Source of the DNA: Sphaerimonospora sp050942215
GTDB taxonomy: Bacteria; Actinomycetota; Actinomycetes; Streptosporangiales; Streptosporangiaceae
Assembly (NCBI RefSeq): GCF_050942215.1
Contig: NZ_CP192056.1
Location: 2,914,001 to 2,978,000, forward strand
Length of the DNA stretch: 64,000 nucleotides
Direction: 5' to 3'
The notes under the pieces are model-generated. The model had not been told where the DNA came from. It saw only the letters and a program-made list of their open reading frames with translations, and searched no databases. Each line of letters opens with the position of its first letter. Within the stretch, counting starts at the first letter, position 1. A program made the translations under genes and the position numbers. This document shows positions 32,380 to 41,757 of this stretch, in pieces.

Positions 32380-32967
32380 CTATCCCCAGTGATCGCCCCA
32401 GCCCCACAGGTTCGGCACCAGCCGCGGTCGCGGCTCGTCGATGCCGAAGCGGCCACGGTAGAAGATCATCGGGTGTCCCTCGCCGGCCGACTCCAGCTCC
32501 AGGACCCGGCCGACGACCACATCGTGGTCTCCGGCCACGTGCACGTCGTACACGTCGGCGTGGACGCGCAGCAGCACGTCCCGCAGGGCGGGCAGTCCCC
32601 ATCGGGACGTGTCCCAGTCGAGCCCGTCGAACTTCTTCCCCCTACTGGAGCCGAACCGGTCGCAGACGTCGACCTGATCTTCGGCCAGAACGTTCACACA
32701 GAACCGGCCCGACCTCCTGATCCGCGGCCAGGTGCGGCCGTTGTGGTCGGCGCAGAACAGCACCAGCGGCGGTTCGAGGGAGACGGACGCGAAGGACTGG
32801 CAGGCGAAACCCACCGGCTCGCCGTCGTCTACGCCGGTCACCACGGTCACCCCGCTGGCGAACATCCCCATCGCCCGCCGGAACTCCGGCGGCGCGGGTG
32901 GAGCCGCGTCGACCGGCCCGTCATCGGGGCCGGACGTCGGCACGGATTCGGCGGACTCGACTGCCAT
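32380..32967 (-). CDS. Flavin reductase family protein (HpaC/HsaB type)
   Basis: A 195-residue FMN/FAD split-barrel reductase: FRRAMGMFASGVTVVTG, the flavin block GFACQSFASVSLEPPLVLF, and HPMIFYRGRFG near the end. The first 25 residues are a Pro/Asp-rich tail. ATG 32967 has AGGTGA close upstream; longer starts lack support. Stand-alone gene; a possible oxygenase partner is the HsaA-like protein at 37521, about 4.5 kb away. Confidence 0.88.
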   Translation of the reverse strand: MAVESAESVPTSGPDDGPVDAAPPAPPEFRRAMGMFASGVTVVTGVDDGEPVGFACQSFASVSLEPPLVLFCADHNGRTWPRIRRSGRFCVNVLAEDQVDVCDRFGSSRGKKFDGLDWDTSRWGLPALRDVLLRVHADVYDVHVAGDHDVVVGRVLELESAGEGHPMIFYRGRFGIDEPRPRLVPNLWGWGDHWG

Positions 32968-33288
32968 GCGTTCACCTCGCGTTGCCATCGCACCCGCCGC
33001 GTCGCGGCGGCTCTCCTGTGACGAACCTACAAAGTGCCGCTGGCCGCGCCGGAGGGCGGATCCCGTTGAGTGGAAGGCATCCGGCGGACCGGGCATTCCC
33101 GGCACCGGGCCGCGAGGTCAAGGCAGGGGGTGCGGACGGCTGGGCTCGCGAAACGAGATTCCCAGCCGAACGAGACGAGGTCGTGACATGCCGATCCGGT
33201 GGCGGTCCCCCGGATATGGACGAGCCCCCGGCGCTCTACCACGCACCGGGGGCTCGTCCTTCTCGGCTGGGCCGATGTCGACCGGCCG

Positions 33289-35535
33289 TTACAGCACCGC
33301 GCCCGACCCCTCGCGGACGCGGGGCGCGCGCCGCTTGGTCGTCTGCTGGGGCGGCGGCTGCTTGCTGAGCCTCTCCAACACGATCGCCGCCGGCCCGGCC
33401 AGGAACGACGACGACAGCGTGCCCACGACGATGCCGATGAGCAGGGCGATCGCGAAGTCCCGCAGCGAGTCGCCGCCGAACACCGCCAGCGCGGCGAGGA
33501 TGAACAGCGCGCCGAGACCCGTGTTCACCGTACGCGGCACGGTCTGCAGGATCGCGCTGTTCACCACGCGGTCGAACGGATCCTTGCGCTGCAGCGGCCA
33601 CAGCTCACGGACCCGGTCGAAGAGCACGACCTTGTCGTTCACCGAATAACCGATGATCGTGAGCATGGAGGCCAGGAAGACGCCGTCGATGGGCTTGCCC
33701 ATCCAGGCGAAAGCGCCGACGACGACGGCGGTGTCCACGAACAGCGCGATCACGGCGGCGGAGCCGAACGTCCACCTGAACCGGATCGCCAGGTAGAGGA
33801 GCTGCGCGGCGAGCGCGACGGCGAGCGCGATGAGCGCGTTGCGGCGCAGCTCGTCGCCGAGGCTGGGGCCGATGAGCTCGTCGCGCTGCTTGGTGACGTC
33901 GCCGACCTCCTTGTCGAGCGCCTGCTCGATGCGGACCACCTCGTCGGCGCTGATGTCCCCGGTTCGCACGGAGATCGCGTCGTCCGACTCCTGCACGACC
34001 GCCGAGGGGAACCCGGCGTCCGCCACCGCCTGCCTGGCCGTGGCGGCGTCGACGGGCTTGGTCGTGGCGAACTCCATGATCCGGCCGCCGGTGAACTCCA
34101 CACCGAAGTTCAGTCCCCGGCTGAACAGGCCGACCGCCACCACCACGAGCAGCCCGGCCGAGATGGCCATCCACAGCCGCCGGCCACGCATCAGGTCCGG
34201 GTTCCGCTTGGTCAGCCAGGACCTGACCCGGCCGATCGAGCCGAGGCCCGACACCTTCGGGCTGATCCTGCCGATCACCAGCTGCGTGAACACCCGGGTG
34301 ATCAGCATGGCCGAGACCAGCGAGGCGAGCACACCGATGGCCAGTGTCACACCGAAGCCCTTGACCGGCCCGGAGGCCAGCCAGAACAGCAGCCCGGCGG
34401 CGAGCAGGGTGGTGATGTTGGAGTCGGCGATCGCGCTCCAGGCGTTCTTGAACCCGCGGTCCAGAGACGCCTTGAGTCCCCTTTGTGGTGCTTCGCCGTA
34501 CTCCTCCCTGGCCCGTTCGAAGACCAGCACGTTGGCGTCCACCGCCATGCCGATCGCCAGGACGAAACCGGCCAGACCGGGCAATGTGAGCGTGGCGCCC
34601 ATCGCCACCAGTCCGGCGTATGAGATCAGGCCGTAGCAGGCGAGCGCGAGCGCGGCCATTAGGCCGACCACGCGGTAGATGATGATGATGAACACCGCGG
34701 TCAGGATCACGCCGACGATGCCCGCCTTGGCGCTGGCCTCGATGGCGTCGGCGCCGAGCGTCGGGCCGACCGTGCGCTGCTCGACCAGCTCCAGCGGCAC
34801 GGGCAGCGAACCACCCTTGATCAGCACCGCCAGGTTCTGCGCCTCCTCGGCGGTGAACGAACCGGTGATCTGGGTGGTGCCGCCGGAGATGCCTGCCCTG
34901 CAGGCGATCGACTCGTCCACCTGCGGCGAGGAGATGACCTCGTTGTCGAGCACGATGGCGACCCGGCGCTTGGGATCGCCGACCGGCTCACAGGCCGCCT
35001 GCCCGGTCAGCTCCCGCCAGGGGCCCGCCTCCTTGAAATCGATGGTGACGAACCAGCCGGGACCCATCTGGGGGTCGCTGCGCGCTGAGGCGTCAGTGAC
35101 ACCGGCGCCGCTGATGGCCACCGGGCCGAGCTTCAGCTTCTGACCGCTCTCGTCCGCGACGGCGTCTTTGTCGTCGGCTTCTGCGATGCCGAGCACCGAA
35201 TGGAAGTTGAGCTGCGCGGTCTTGCCGATGACGTCGGCGGCCTCGCGCGGGTCGAGCACACCGGGCAGCTCGACGATGATCCGCTTCTCGCCGGAGCGGA
35301 CCAGGGTGGGATCGACGACTCCGAGGGCGTCCGCCCGGCGCCGGAGCACGTCGAGGGCACGGTCGGTGGATTCCGAGTCCGCCTTGACCGTGGGAGAGTC
35401 CTTCGTCTCGAAGACGAGTTGGGTGCCGCCGCGCAGGTCCAGACCGAGGCGGGGGGCCATGGTCAGGGCTATCAGCAGCGAGGACGCGATGACGGCGAGC
35501 GCCGCCAGCGCACGCCACAAGGGCGCACGTGACAT
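33289..35535 (-). CDS. secDF: Fused SecDF protein-export subunit
   Basis: A 748-residue fusion of SecD and SecF, which use the proton gradient to complete Sec-dependent export. SecD part: first helix, DLRGGTQLVFE, large periplasmic P1 domain, six-helix region with GMAVDANVLVFERAREEYG. SecF part: GVEFTGGRIMEF and IIGYSVNDKVVLFDRVRE. Actinomycetes normally have separate secD and secF with yajC by ruvCAB; none of those is here, so this is an accessory copy. ATG 35535 has GGAGG 6 nt upstream. A small secreted-protein gene lies 37 nt upstream and is probably co-transcribed. Confidence 0.93.
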   Translation of the reverse strand: MSRAPLWRALAALAVIASSLLIALTMAPRLGLDLRGGTQLVFETKDSPTVKADSESTDRALDVLRRRADALGVVDPTLVRSGEKRIIVELPGVLDPREAADVIGKTAQLNFHSVLGIAEADDKDAVADESGQKLKLGPVAISGAGVTDASARSDPQMGPGWFVTIDFKEAGPWRELTGQAACEPVGDPKRRVAIVLDNEVISSPQVDESIACRAGISGGTTQITGSFTAEEAQNLAVLIKGGSLPVPLELVEQRTVGPTLGADAIEASAKAGIVGVILTAVFIIIIYRVVGLMAALALACYGLISYAGLVAMGATLTLPGLAGFVLAIGMAVDANVLVFERAREEYGEAPQRGLKASLDRGFKNAWSAIADSNITTLLAAGLLFWLASGPVKGFGVTLAIGVLASLVSAMLITRVFTQLVIGRISPKVSGLGSIGRVRSWLTKRNPDLMRGRRLWMAISAGLLVVVAVGLFSRGLNFGVEFTGGRIMEFATTKPVDAATARQAVADAGFPSAVVQESDDAISVRTGDISADEVVRIEQALDKEVGDVTKQRDELIGPSLGDELRRNALIALAVALAAQLLYLAIRFRWTFGSAAVIALFVDTAVVVGAFAWMGKPIDGVFLASMLTIIGYSVNDKVVLFDRVRELWPLQRKDPFDRVVNSAILQTVPRTVNTGLGALFILAALAVFGGDSLRDFAIALLIGIVVGTLSSSFLAGPAAIVLERLSKQPPPQQTTKRRAPRVREGSGAVL

Positions 35536-35572
35536 TCGAGCCTCCACAGGCTTGTCGTTTATGGGAAACGTG

Positions 35573-35953
35573 TCACTGCGCTGTGGAGGGCGGAGCTCTG
35601 GCCGGGACGCTCGACGCGCCGGCGGGGATCGGCAGGCCGGGGCCCGCCGGCAGGTCCTCGCCGGTGGCGAGGCCCGGACGGTGCGGCATGACGGCCGGCA
35701 GTACGGCCAGACCGCCCGGTGCGGCATGCGTGCCGGAGCGCAACTGGAGCCGGGGCACCCGCTGCTGCTGGTCCACCCCTGGCCTGGGCAGCCGCCACTG
35801 TGAGATCGTGGCATGGTCGTCGGCCCACTGCAGCGCGGTATAGGCCGTCGCCGCCCGGTGTGCCGCCGTCTGCGCGTCCGCCTGGGCGGCCCCCGCCGCC
35901 AGGAAGAAAACGGGCAGCAGAAGGAGCAATGCGGCGGCGAGTCTGCTCCGCAT
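35573..35953 (-). CDS. Small secreted protein upstream of secDF
   Basis: A 126-residue product with an excellent signal peptide (RSRLAAALLLLLPVFFLAAG, cleavage after AQA) and a Pro/Gln/Arg-rich mature part (GVDQQQRVPRLQLRSG) with no recognised domain. ATG 35953 has GGAGGAAT directly upstream. The location 37 nt before the SecDF fusion suggests a shared transcript and perhaps a dedicated export substrate or accessory peptide. Confidence 0.65.
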   Translation of the reverse strand: MRSRLAAALLLLLPVFFLAAGAAQADAQTAAHRAATAYTALQWADDHATISQWRLPRPGVDQQQRVPRLQLRSGTHAAPGGLAVLPAVMPHRPGLATGEDLPAGPGLPIPAGASSVPARAPPSTAQ

Positions 35954-36036
35954 GATTCCTCCTCTCCCGTTCAACACGTCACCGTATCCGCAATCCCTTC
36001 CGGGTATCCGCCACCAGGATCGGGAATGGGATAACG

Positions 36037-36447
36037 ATGGTGCTCTTTTTCGCAGGCTGGGTTATGGTCGGCATCATGGTGACCTCGTGGCGAAGCGGAT
36101 CCGGGTCCACCGCCTTCTCGATGGCGGTGGGCCTGCTCGCGCTCGCCCTGGTGCTCGTCGCGTCGTCGCCCGCCTGGTACAACGACGACCAGACTCGGAG
36201 CCTGACGGGGGCCGCTCAGGTGTGGGCACCCGGGGGATGGGTGGCGCAGCCGTCGACGTCGCCGGCCACCGCCTTCGCGTCCGAGCACCCGCCGGCGTTC
36301 TGGCGGCTGCGCGGCCCGGCTACCACGGGGGCGGCCGACAGCCTGGCGTCACTGCGCGTCCCGACCTGGCCGGATCCGGGTGCGATACGCAGCCCGCAGC
36401 AGACGGCGCATCGCACCGCGGGCTCGCGCAGCCCTCCCACCATCTGA
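36037..36447 (+). CDS. Hypothetical two-helix membrane protein
   Basis: A 136-residue protein with two hydrophobic helices at the start (MVLFFAGWVMVGIMVTSW and GLLALALVLVAS) and a long polar Pro/Thr/Ser-rich tail with no domain. Weak SD (GGGATAACG). Divergent from the secreted protein-secDF pair. Coding status is moderate; it could be partly spurious in its tail. Confidence 0.45.
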   Translation: MVLFFAGWVMVGIMVTSWRSGSGSTAFSMAVGLLALALVLVASSPAWYNDDQTRSLTGAAQVWAPGGWVAQPSTSPATAFASEHPPAFWRLRGPATTGAADSLASLRVPTWPDPGAIRSPQQTAHRTAGSRSPPTI

Positions 36448-36596
36448 TCACTCGTTCTCACACCCGACACACGCGGCGCATCAGCCGGTCGGGCGTTTAC
36501 GCGTACCGGCCGGATTTTCGCGCGCCTGCTTCCCTGCCCTCCGGAGCGAGCCGGAGCAGTGCGCGCCGCGTTCGTTGATTTTGGAGTGATGCCATC

Positions 36597-36875
36597 ATGG
36601 CAGAGATCGGATCGGCTCGCCGCCTGATGGAGGATTATCAGCGGCATATCGTGCAAATCGCGGAACTCCGCGTGCTGCTGGAGGAACGACTCGGCGCCCC
36701 CGGCGCCGCACTCGACGACATCGCCGAGATCGAGGCGGCCATCGAACGGATGGACCGCGGGCTGTACGGCACCTGCACGAGGTGCGAGGCCTTCATCCCG
36801 GTCGCCCAGCTCAGGCTCGCCCCGCACAAGCAGGAGTGCGCGTCCTGCCGGGATCGCATACGGATGAGCGCGTGA
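36597..36875 (+). CDS. TraR/DksA-family zinc-finger protein
   Basis: A 92-residue helical protein with a C-terminal C4 zinc finger (CTRCEAF ... ECASCRDR) preceded by AIERMDRGLYGT, the DksA/TraR signature. Family members bind the RNA polymerase secondary channel or other partners. The coiled-coil is short (about 1-50), so the acidic tip of classical DksA is not clear. A second related gene follows at 37021. Confidence 0.85.
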   Translation: MAEIGSARRLMEDYQRHIVQIAELRVLLEERLGAPGAALDDIAEIEAAIERMDRGLYGTCTRCEAFIPVAQLRLAPHKQECASCRDRIRMSA

Positions 36876-37020
36876 CGGCCCTCGTCCGGCACTGAATCCA
36901 TCACCCGGTTCCGGCCCGCCCCCCCACGCCCGCCGGTGCGGTCGGCCTGCCATGCCGCAGGTCATCTCTCACCTCGACGACCGAGCTCCGCGACCTTCCC
37001 TCACCGAAAGGATTTCGACC

Positions 37021-37362
37021 ATGACCACCAGTGACGAGTTCACCGGGATCAGCGACGTGCAGATGCGGCTCATCCGCGAGGAGCTGGAGGAGCAGCTCTC
37101 CCGGCGGAACACCCAGCTGCGCGATCTCAGGTCCGCGGTGGACGGCGGTGGGGGCGAGGCCGTGGCGCGCCTGGACGCGCTCGCGGAGATCGCGACCACC
37201 GAGCGAGCGATCTCGGAGATCGGCAAGAGCCTGGCGCGGATGGACGACGGATCGTACGGCACGTGCGCCGACTGCGGCACCGAGATCCCGTTCAACCGGT
37301 TGAAGATCCGGCCGCTCACCCGCTACTGCATCACCTGCCAGCGGCGGCACGAGACCCGCTGA
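37021..37362 (+). CDS. TraR/DksA-family zinc-finger protein, second copy
   Basis: A 113-residue protein with a helical hairpin (IREELEEQLSRRNTQLRDL, LAEIATTERAISEIGKSLARM) and C4 zinc finger (YGTCADCGTEIPFNRLKIRP ... YCITCQRR). ATG 37021 has AAAGGA upstream. It shares architecture with the gene 146 nt upstream, suggesting an old tandem duplication; sequence divergence is large. Confidence 0.88.
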   Translation: MTTSDEFTGISDVQMRLIREELEEQLSRRNTQLRDLRSAVDGGGGEAVARLDALAEIATTERAISEIGKSLARMDDGSYGTCADCGTEIPFNRLKIRPLTRYCITCQRRHETR

Positions 37363-37520
37363 GCCGCGGGCGCGCGCGGGCCCCGGCGCCCGGCGAGGTC
37401 GTCGCGCGCCGGGGACGCCCGAAAAGCATGGGCGGGACGACCCGGAAACGCGGACATCGGCGTGACGCACCATCATGGACGGCATCTGTCCGGACGAGCG
37501 CGACACGGAGAAACCCCGCC

Positions 37521-38690
37521 ATGAGCAATGAGGTGAGCAACGAGGTCCTGGAATCCGTCCGCGGGCTGCTGCCCGGGATCGCCGAGCGGGCCGGGTCGAC
37601 CGACGACGACCGGCGGGTTCCGGCGGAGACGATCCAGGAGCTCACCGACGCCGGGCTCTTCCGGATGCTGCAGCCCAAGAGGTACGGCGGGGCCGAGAGC
37701 GAGCCGGTGGCGTTCTTCGAGGTGATCCGCGAGATCTCCGGCGCGTGCGGGTCCACCGGCTGGGTGGCCTCCGTGTTCGGCGTGCACCCCTGGCATCTGG
37801 GCCTGTTCGCCGAGGCCGCCCAGGACGAGGTCTGGCGGGAGAACCCGGACGCGCTCGTCTCCTCGTCGTACTCTCCGGTGGGGCGGCTGACCCGGGTGGA
37901 GGGCGGATACGAGGTGTCGGGCCGGTGGCGGTTCTCCTCCGGCTGTGAGCACGCCTCCTGGGCGCTGCTCGGCGCGCTGATGCGGGACCGGCCGATGGAC
38001 TTCATGACCGTCCTGATCCCCCGCACCGACTATCGGATCGAAGACGTCTGGGACGTCATCGGACTACGCGGGACGGCCAGCAACGACATCATCGTCGATC
38101 GGGTGTTCGTCCCCGAATACCGTGTGATGCGCAACCGCGAACAGGCGCGGTTGCGCGGTCCGGGGCAGGAGGTGAACACCGGGCCCCTCTACCGCATGCC
38201 GTTCGGCACGTTGTTCACCAGTGCGATCACCGCGCCCGTGATCGGCGCGGTGGCCGGCTGCTACGTCGCCTACATCGCCGCCATGCGCGACAGGGTGCGG
38301 CTCAGCCTCGGCGGCGGCCGGTTCGCCGAGGACCAGTTCGCCCAGGTCGCGGTGGCCCGGGCCGCCTCGGAGATCGACGCGGCCATCCTGCAGACGGACC
38401 GTAACGTGCGCGAGATGTACGAATGCGCGGTCAGGGGCGAGCCGATCCCGATGGAGCTGCGGCTGCGCGCCCGCAGGGACCAGGTCCGCGGCACGGAACG
38501 GGCGCTGGAGGCGATCGACATCCTGTTCAAGACGGCGGGCGGCAACTCGCTCGGCCGCGGCAACCCCATCGAGCGGGCCTGGCGCGACGCCCACGCGGGC
38601 AGCCTCCACGTGGCCAACGACGTCGAACGCGCACTCGCCATGTACGGCAGGGGCGAGTTCGGGCTCACGGTCGAGGACAACCTGATCTGA
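37521..38690 (+). CDS. HsaA-like flavin-dependent oxygenase (acyl-CoA dehydrogenase fold)
   Basis: A 389-residue group D flavoprotein monooxygenase or acyl-CoA dehydrogenase-fold enzyme. Features: LTDAGLFRMLQPKRYGGAES at the start, SGACGSTGWVASVFGVHPWH, SGRWRFSSGCEHASWALLGA in the beta domain, VIGLRGTASNDI, and a C-terminal helical bundle ending RAWRDAHAGSLHVANDVERA. This pattern fits HsaA-type aromatic hydroxylases that use reduced flavin from an HsaB-type reductase; the reductase at 32380 is a candidate. ATG 37521 begins the conserved part. Confidence 0.85.
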   Translation: MSNEVSNEVLESVRGLLPGIAERAGSTDDDRRVPAETIQELTDAGLFRMLQPKRYGGAESEPVAFFEVIREISGACGSTGWVASVFGVHPWHLGLFAEAAQDEVWRENPDALVSSSYSPVGRLTRVEGGYEVSGRWRFSSGCEHASWALLGALMRDRPMDFMTVLIPRTDYRIEDVWDVIGLRGTASNDIIVDRVFVPEYRVMRNREQARLRGPGQEVNTGPLYRMPFGTLFTSAITAPVIGAVAGCYVAYIAAMRDRVRLSLGGGRFAEDQFAQVAVARAASEIDAAILQTDRNVREMYECAVRGEPIPMELRLRARRDQVRGTERALEAIDILFKTAGGNSLGRGNPIERAWRDAHAGSLHVANDVERALAMYGRGEFGLTVEDNLI

Positions 38691-38717
38691 CCGATCCGCA
38701 GCGGACAGGGGGAGACC

Positions 38718-39446
38718 ATGCCGAAGACGGCGACGGCCGGGCCACCCGCGAGGACGGCACGCCGTACCCGGACGGCCCGGCGGTCAGGCCTGACCGCCGT
38801 CGTGCTCGTCGCCTGCGCCACCCTGTCCGCCTGCCCGGCCTCCTCGGCCTCCTCGGGGGAGCCGGTCGTCCAGCCGGGGGCGCCGGGACAGGCGGGCCGG
38901 GTGCTGCCGGCCGACCGGCTGCCCGACACCGGCGGCGCGAGGTACACCGAGGCCGATGTGCGCTTCATGCAGGGGATGATCGAACACCACGCCCAGGCGC
39001 TGCGGATGACCGCCCTGGTCGCGGGCCGCGGCACGAGCGGGGAGCTCGCGATTCTCGCCGAGCGGATCGAGATCTCGCAGCGGAGCGAGATCGGGCTGAT
39101 GCAGGGCTGGCTGCGTGCGCGGCTGAAGGAGGTGCCGAGCGTGGGCCGGGCCGGTCACGGTCACCACGGCGGCGGCTCCATGCCGGGGATGCTCACCGAG
39201 GCACAGTTCGCCGAGCTGGAGCGGGCCAGGGGCGCGGAGTTCGACCGGCTCTTCTGCACGTACATGATCTATCACCACACCGGCGCGCTGCGCATGGTGG
39301 AGCGGCTGCTCGCCGGCAAGGGCGGCGAGCAGCCGGAGATCCGCCGGTTCGCCTCACACGTCGACTCCGACCAGCGCGTCGAAATCGACCGGCTGCGAAA
39401 CATCCTGGCGTCGATATCGGAGAAGAGGTACCAACCGGCCGGATGA
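38718..39446 (+). CDS. DUF305 lipoprotein
   Basis: A 242-residue lipoprotein of the DUF305 family (ferritin-like four-helix fold, often in copper-related or stress loci). Basic N-terminus, lipobox ATLSACPAS (Cys about 39), then the paired motifs RFMQGMIEHHAQAL and YMIYHHTGALRMVE, each followed by a helix. His/Met-rich insert GHGHHGGGSMPGM could bind copper. Start ATG 38718 has GGGGGAGA upstream. Single gene. Confidence 0.88.
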   Translation: MPKTATAGPPARTARRTRTARRSGLTAVVLVACATLSACPASSASSGEPVVQPGAPGQAGRVLPADRLPDTGGARYTEADVRFMQGMIEHHAQALRMTALVAGRGTSGELAILAERIEISQRSEIGLMQGWLRARLKEVPSVGRAGHGHHGGGSMPGMLTEAQFAELERARGAEFDRLFCTYMIYHHTGALRMVERLLAGKGGEQPEIRRFASHVDSDQRVEIDRLRNILASISEKRYQPAG

Positions 39447-39511
39447 ACATTCTGCTAAGGAGGCCTCGCGCTGGAACACGGCCGTCGAAACGAGAGGGGC
39501 CGACGAAGCAG

Positions 39512-39631
39512 ATGGACGCACTGACCATTCCCGCCGTCGTGGAGCGCGCCGTGCGCGAATCCCCGGCCGTGGTGGACGGCCGGGTCCGGCTGACGTAGGC
39601 GGAGTCGCTGCCCCGGGCCGCCGGCGGTCTA
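39512..39631 (+). pseudogene. Broken start of an acyl-CoA ligase
   Basis: Reads MDALTIPAVVERAVRESPAV, then VDGRVRLT, a TAG stop (39596-39598), then AESLPRAAGG in the same frame. Family members have LTYAEL at this place, so the Tyr codon seems to have become TAG, and the rest of the gene is missing after about 40 codons. A decayed N-terminal fragment of an AMP-binding acyl-CoA synthetase. No full ligase is nearby. Confidence 0.6.
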
Positions 39632-39716
39632 CATCTCGATGCTCGACGCGCCGCGGCGCCACCCCCCGAGGCCGCCGCGACCGGCGCGGGGCCCGAGATG
39701 CCGCCGGCGATACCGG

Positions 39717-40520
39717 TCAGCGGCCGGGACGGTCGCCGTCGAGGTGCCACTGGCCGCGCGACTTCAGCACCTCGCGCAGGCCCGTGATGTTGTCGGTCAT
39801 CACCCCGTCGACCCCGAGGTCGAGCAGCCGCTCCATGACGACGGGGTCGTTCACGGTCCACACGTGCACCTGCATGCCGATGGCGTGGGCCGTACGGACC
39901 AGGGGGCGGGTGATGAAACGGAGCCCGAACAGCCCGACCGGAACCTGTGCGCACGGCACACCCGCCTGGGCGAGCCGGGCGAGCAGCCGGCCGTAACCGT
40001 TGCCGACGGACGCCGCGCGCAGCGCGGCGATGCCGCGCGGGCCCAGCGAGGAGCACACCTCCCGGCCGATCGCCCGGCGCGCCTGGGCCAGCCGAACGTC
40101 GGAGAACGACGTCAGGCACACCCGGTCGTAGGCGCGGGTGCGCCGGATGGCCCGGGCCAGCGGAAGGATGGCCGGGCTCTCCTTGACGTCGATGTTGAAC
40201 CGCACGTCAGGCCAGGTGCCGAGGAGGTCCTCGATCAGCGGGATCTCCTCCCGGCCGGCGATGCGCGCCCGGCGCACCTCCCGGTAGGGCAGCGCGGAGA
40301 TCCGTCCCCTGCGGTCGGTGACCCGGTCCAGGGTGTGGTCGTGGAACGCCACCAGCACCCCGTCGGCGGTCGCGTGGGCGTCGGTCTCCAGGTAGGTGTA
40401 GCCGAGTTCGACCGCCCTGGCGAAGGCCGGCATCGTGTTCTCGTGGCCCTCGGCGGCGCCGCCGCGGTGCGCGAACGCCAGCGGCCCGGGGTGGTCGAGG
40501 AAGCCGAAGCCCCGCATCAT
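39717..40520 (-). CDS. Glycerophosphodiester phosphodiesterase
   Basis: A 267-residue GDPD-family TIM barrel that cleaves glycerophosphodiesters to glycerol-3-phosphate and an alcohol. Motifs: AFAHRGGAAEGHENT, YLETDAHATADGVLVAFHD with catalytic Glu-Asp and His, and VNDPVVMERLLDLGVDGVMTD at the end. ATG 40520 overlaps the methyltransferase stop by ATGA, so translation is coupled. Last gene of a three-gene operon. Confidence 0.93.
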   Translation of the reverse strand: MMRGFGFLDHPGPLAFAHRGGAAEGHENTMPAFARAVELGYTYLETDAHATADGVLVAFHDHTLDRVTDRRGRISALPYREVRRARIAGREEIPLIEDLLGTWPDVRFNIDVKESPAILPLARAIRRTRAYDRVCLTSFSDVRLAQARRAIGREVCSSLGPRGIAALRAASVGNGYGRLLARLAQAGVPCAQVPVGLFGLRFITRPLVRTAHAIGMQVHVWTVNDPVVMERLLDLGVDGVMTDNITGLREVLKSRGQWHLDGDRPGR

Positions 40521-41134
40521 GAGGGGGCCCCGGAAGCCGTTGAGGGGGGCGCGGACGGCGTGGCCCACTCCTGCCGGCGGGCCTCCGCCATCACGATCCC
40601 CGCCGCGATGGACACGTTGACCGACCCGACCCGGCCCACCTGGGGGATGTAGACCACCGCGTCGGCCGCCTCCAGCGCCGCGGGGGAGCAGCCGTGGTCC
40701 TCCCCGCCCAGCAGCAGGCACACATCGCCGTCCAGCGCGGCCTGCGGCAGCGGTACGGCGTCGCCGGTCAGCTCCACGGCGACGATCCGGTAGCCCCGCT
40801 CCCTGGCGGCGCCGGCGGCCTCCACGACAGGGACCGCCCTGTGCCACTCGACCAGCCGGTCGGTGCCGAGGGCGGTCTTCTGCGCCTTGGGATTGGTGGG
40901 CGGGGTGGCGTTGCCCGCCAGCCAGATCGTCTCCACGCCGAAGGCGGCGGCCGTACGGAAGATCGATCCGATGTTGAACGGCCCGGTGACCGACTCCAGG
41001 ATCAGTGCGAGCCGGCTCTGTGTGCCGCGCCGCCAGGTGCGGTTGAGCCGTTTCACGTCGGTCGGCCTGAGCTGCCTGCGCCCGGCGGTCTGCCTGCCGG
41101 CGCCCGTCCCGCCGGCGGTCGGTTCGCCGGTCAT
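40517..41134 (-). CDS. TrmH/SpoU-family RNA 2'-O-methyltransferase
   Basis: A 205-residue SPOUT methyltransferase. Motif 1 SVTGPFNIGSIFRTAAAFGV, motif 2 LLGGEDHGCS, motif 3 VGSVNVSIAAGIVMAE form the knotted SAM site. Probably methylates a ribose in tRNA or rRNA; target unknown. ATG 41134 has GGAGGG upstream and overlaps the stop of the upstream RsmC-like gene. Confidence 0.92.
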   Translation of the reverse strand: MTGEPTAGGTGAGRQTAGRRQLRPTDVKRLNRTWRRGTQSRLALILESVTGPFNIGSIFRTAAAFGVETIWLAGNATPPTNPKAQKTALGTDRLVEWHRAVPVVEAAGAARERGYRIVAVELTGDAVPLPQAALDGDVCLLLGGEDHGCSPAALEAADAVVYIPQVGRVGSVNVSIAAGIVMAEARRQEWATPSAPPSTASGAPS

Positions 41135-41739
41135 CGGCCCTCCACCGGCCGGGCGCCGGCCCGCAGCACGCGGTAGGCGGAGCGGGAGGCCAGCCGTACG
41201 GCCGGCCAGCCCTGGTCGTTCAGCCACCGCTGCAGCGAGTCGGAGCCCAGATGCTTCTGCACGACGAGGAAGGCGGCGCCGTCGGGGGTGAGCCGGTCCA
41301 GCCACCGGGTGAGCATCTCCCGCAGGGCCTGCTTGCCGATCCGGATCGCCGGGTTGGACCAGATGGCGCGGAACCGGACGTCGTCGGGCACCTCGTCCAC
41401 GTGCACCGACCTTACTTTGTCAAGGCCGGCGCCGTGGGCGTTGCGCGCACACAGGTCGACCGACCGGCGGTTCACGTCGACGGCCCACACGGTCGCCCGC
41501 GGCGCACGCGAGGCCATGGTGAGCGCGATCGGGCCGTAGCCGCAGCCCAGATCGAGCAGGTCGCCCTCCTCCGGCGGTGGCGGCACCGTCTCCAGCAGCA
41601 CCCGGGTGCCGGGATCGACCCGGCCCGGTGAGAACACCCCGCTGTCGGTCTCCAGCCGCAGATGAAGATCCGGCAGGACCAGCGTGACCACGCCGGGCCG
41701 GCCGGCCGCCTCCGGACTCTCCTCGAAGTAATGCGCCAC
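41131..41739 (-). CDS. RsmC-like class I methyltransferase
   Basis: A 202-residue SAM-dependent methyltransferase with GDLLDLGCGYGPIALTMA (motif I) and WSNPAIRIG (catalytic NPPIR-type motif with Ala in place of Pro). Such enzymes methylate guanine N2 in rRNA. It lacks the N-terminal domain of enterobacterial RsmC, as is common in actinobacteria. First gene of the operon with the SpoU and GDPD genes. Confidence 0.9.
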   Translation of the reverse strand: MAHYFEESPEAAGRPGVVTLVLPDLHLRLETDSGVFSPGRVDPGTRVLLETVPPPPEEGDLLDLGCGYGPIALTMASRAPRATVWAVDVNRRSVDLCARNAHGAGLDKVRSVHVDEVPDDVRFRAIWSNPAIRIGKQALREMLTRWLDRLTPDGAAFLVVQKHLGSDSLQRWLNDQGWPAVRLASRSAYRVLRAGARPVEGR

Positions 41740-41757
41740 GGGGCAAACGTACCAACG

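Noticed and set aside
33289..35814. N-terminal extension of the SecDF gene beyond 35535
   Set aside because: The extra frame is Arg/Pro/Ser-rich, overlaps the separate secreted-protein gene, and ATG 35535 has an ideal SD.
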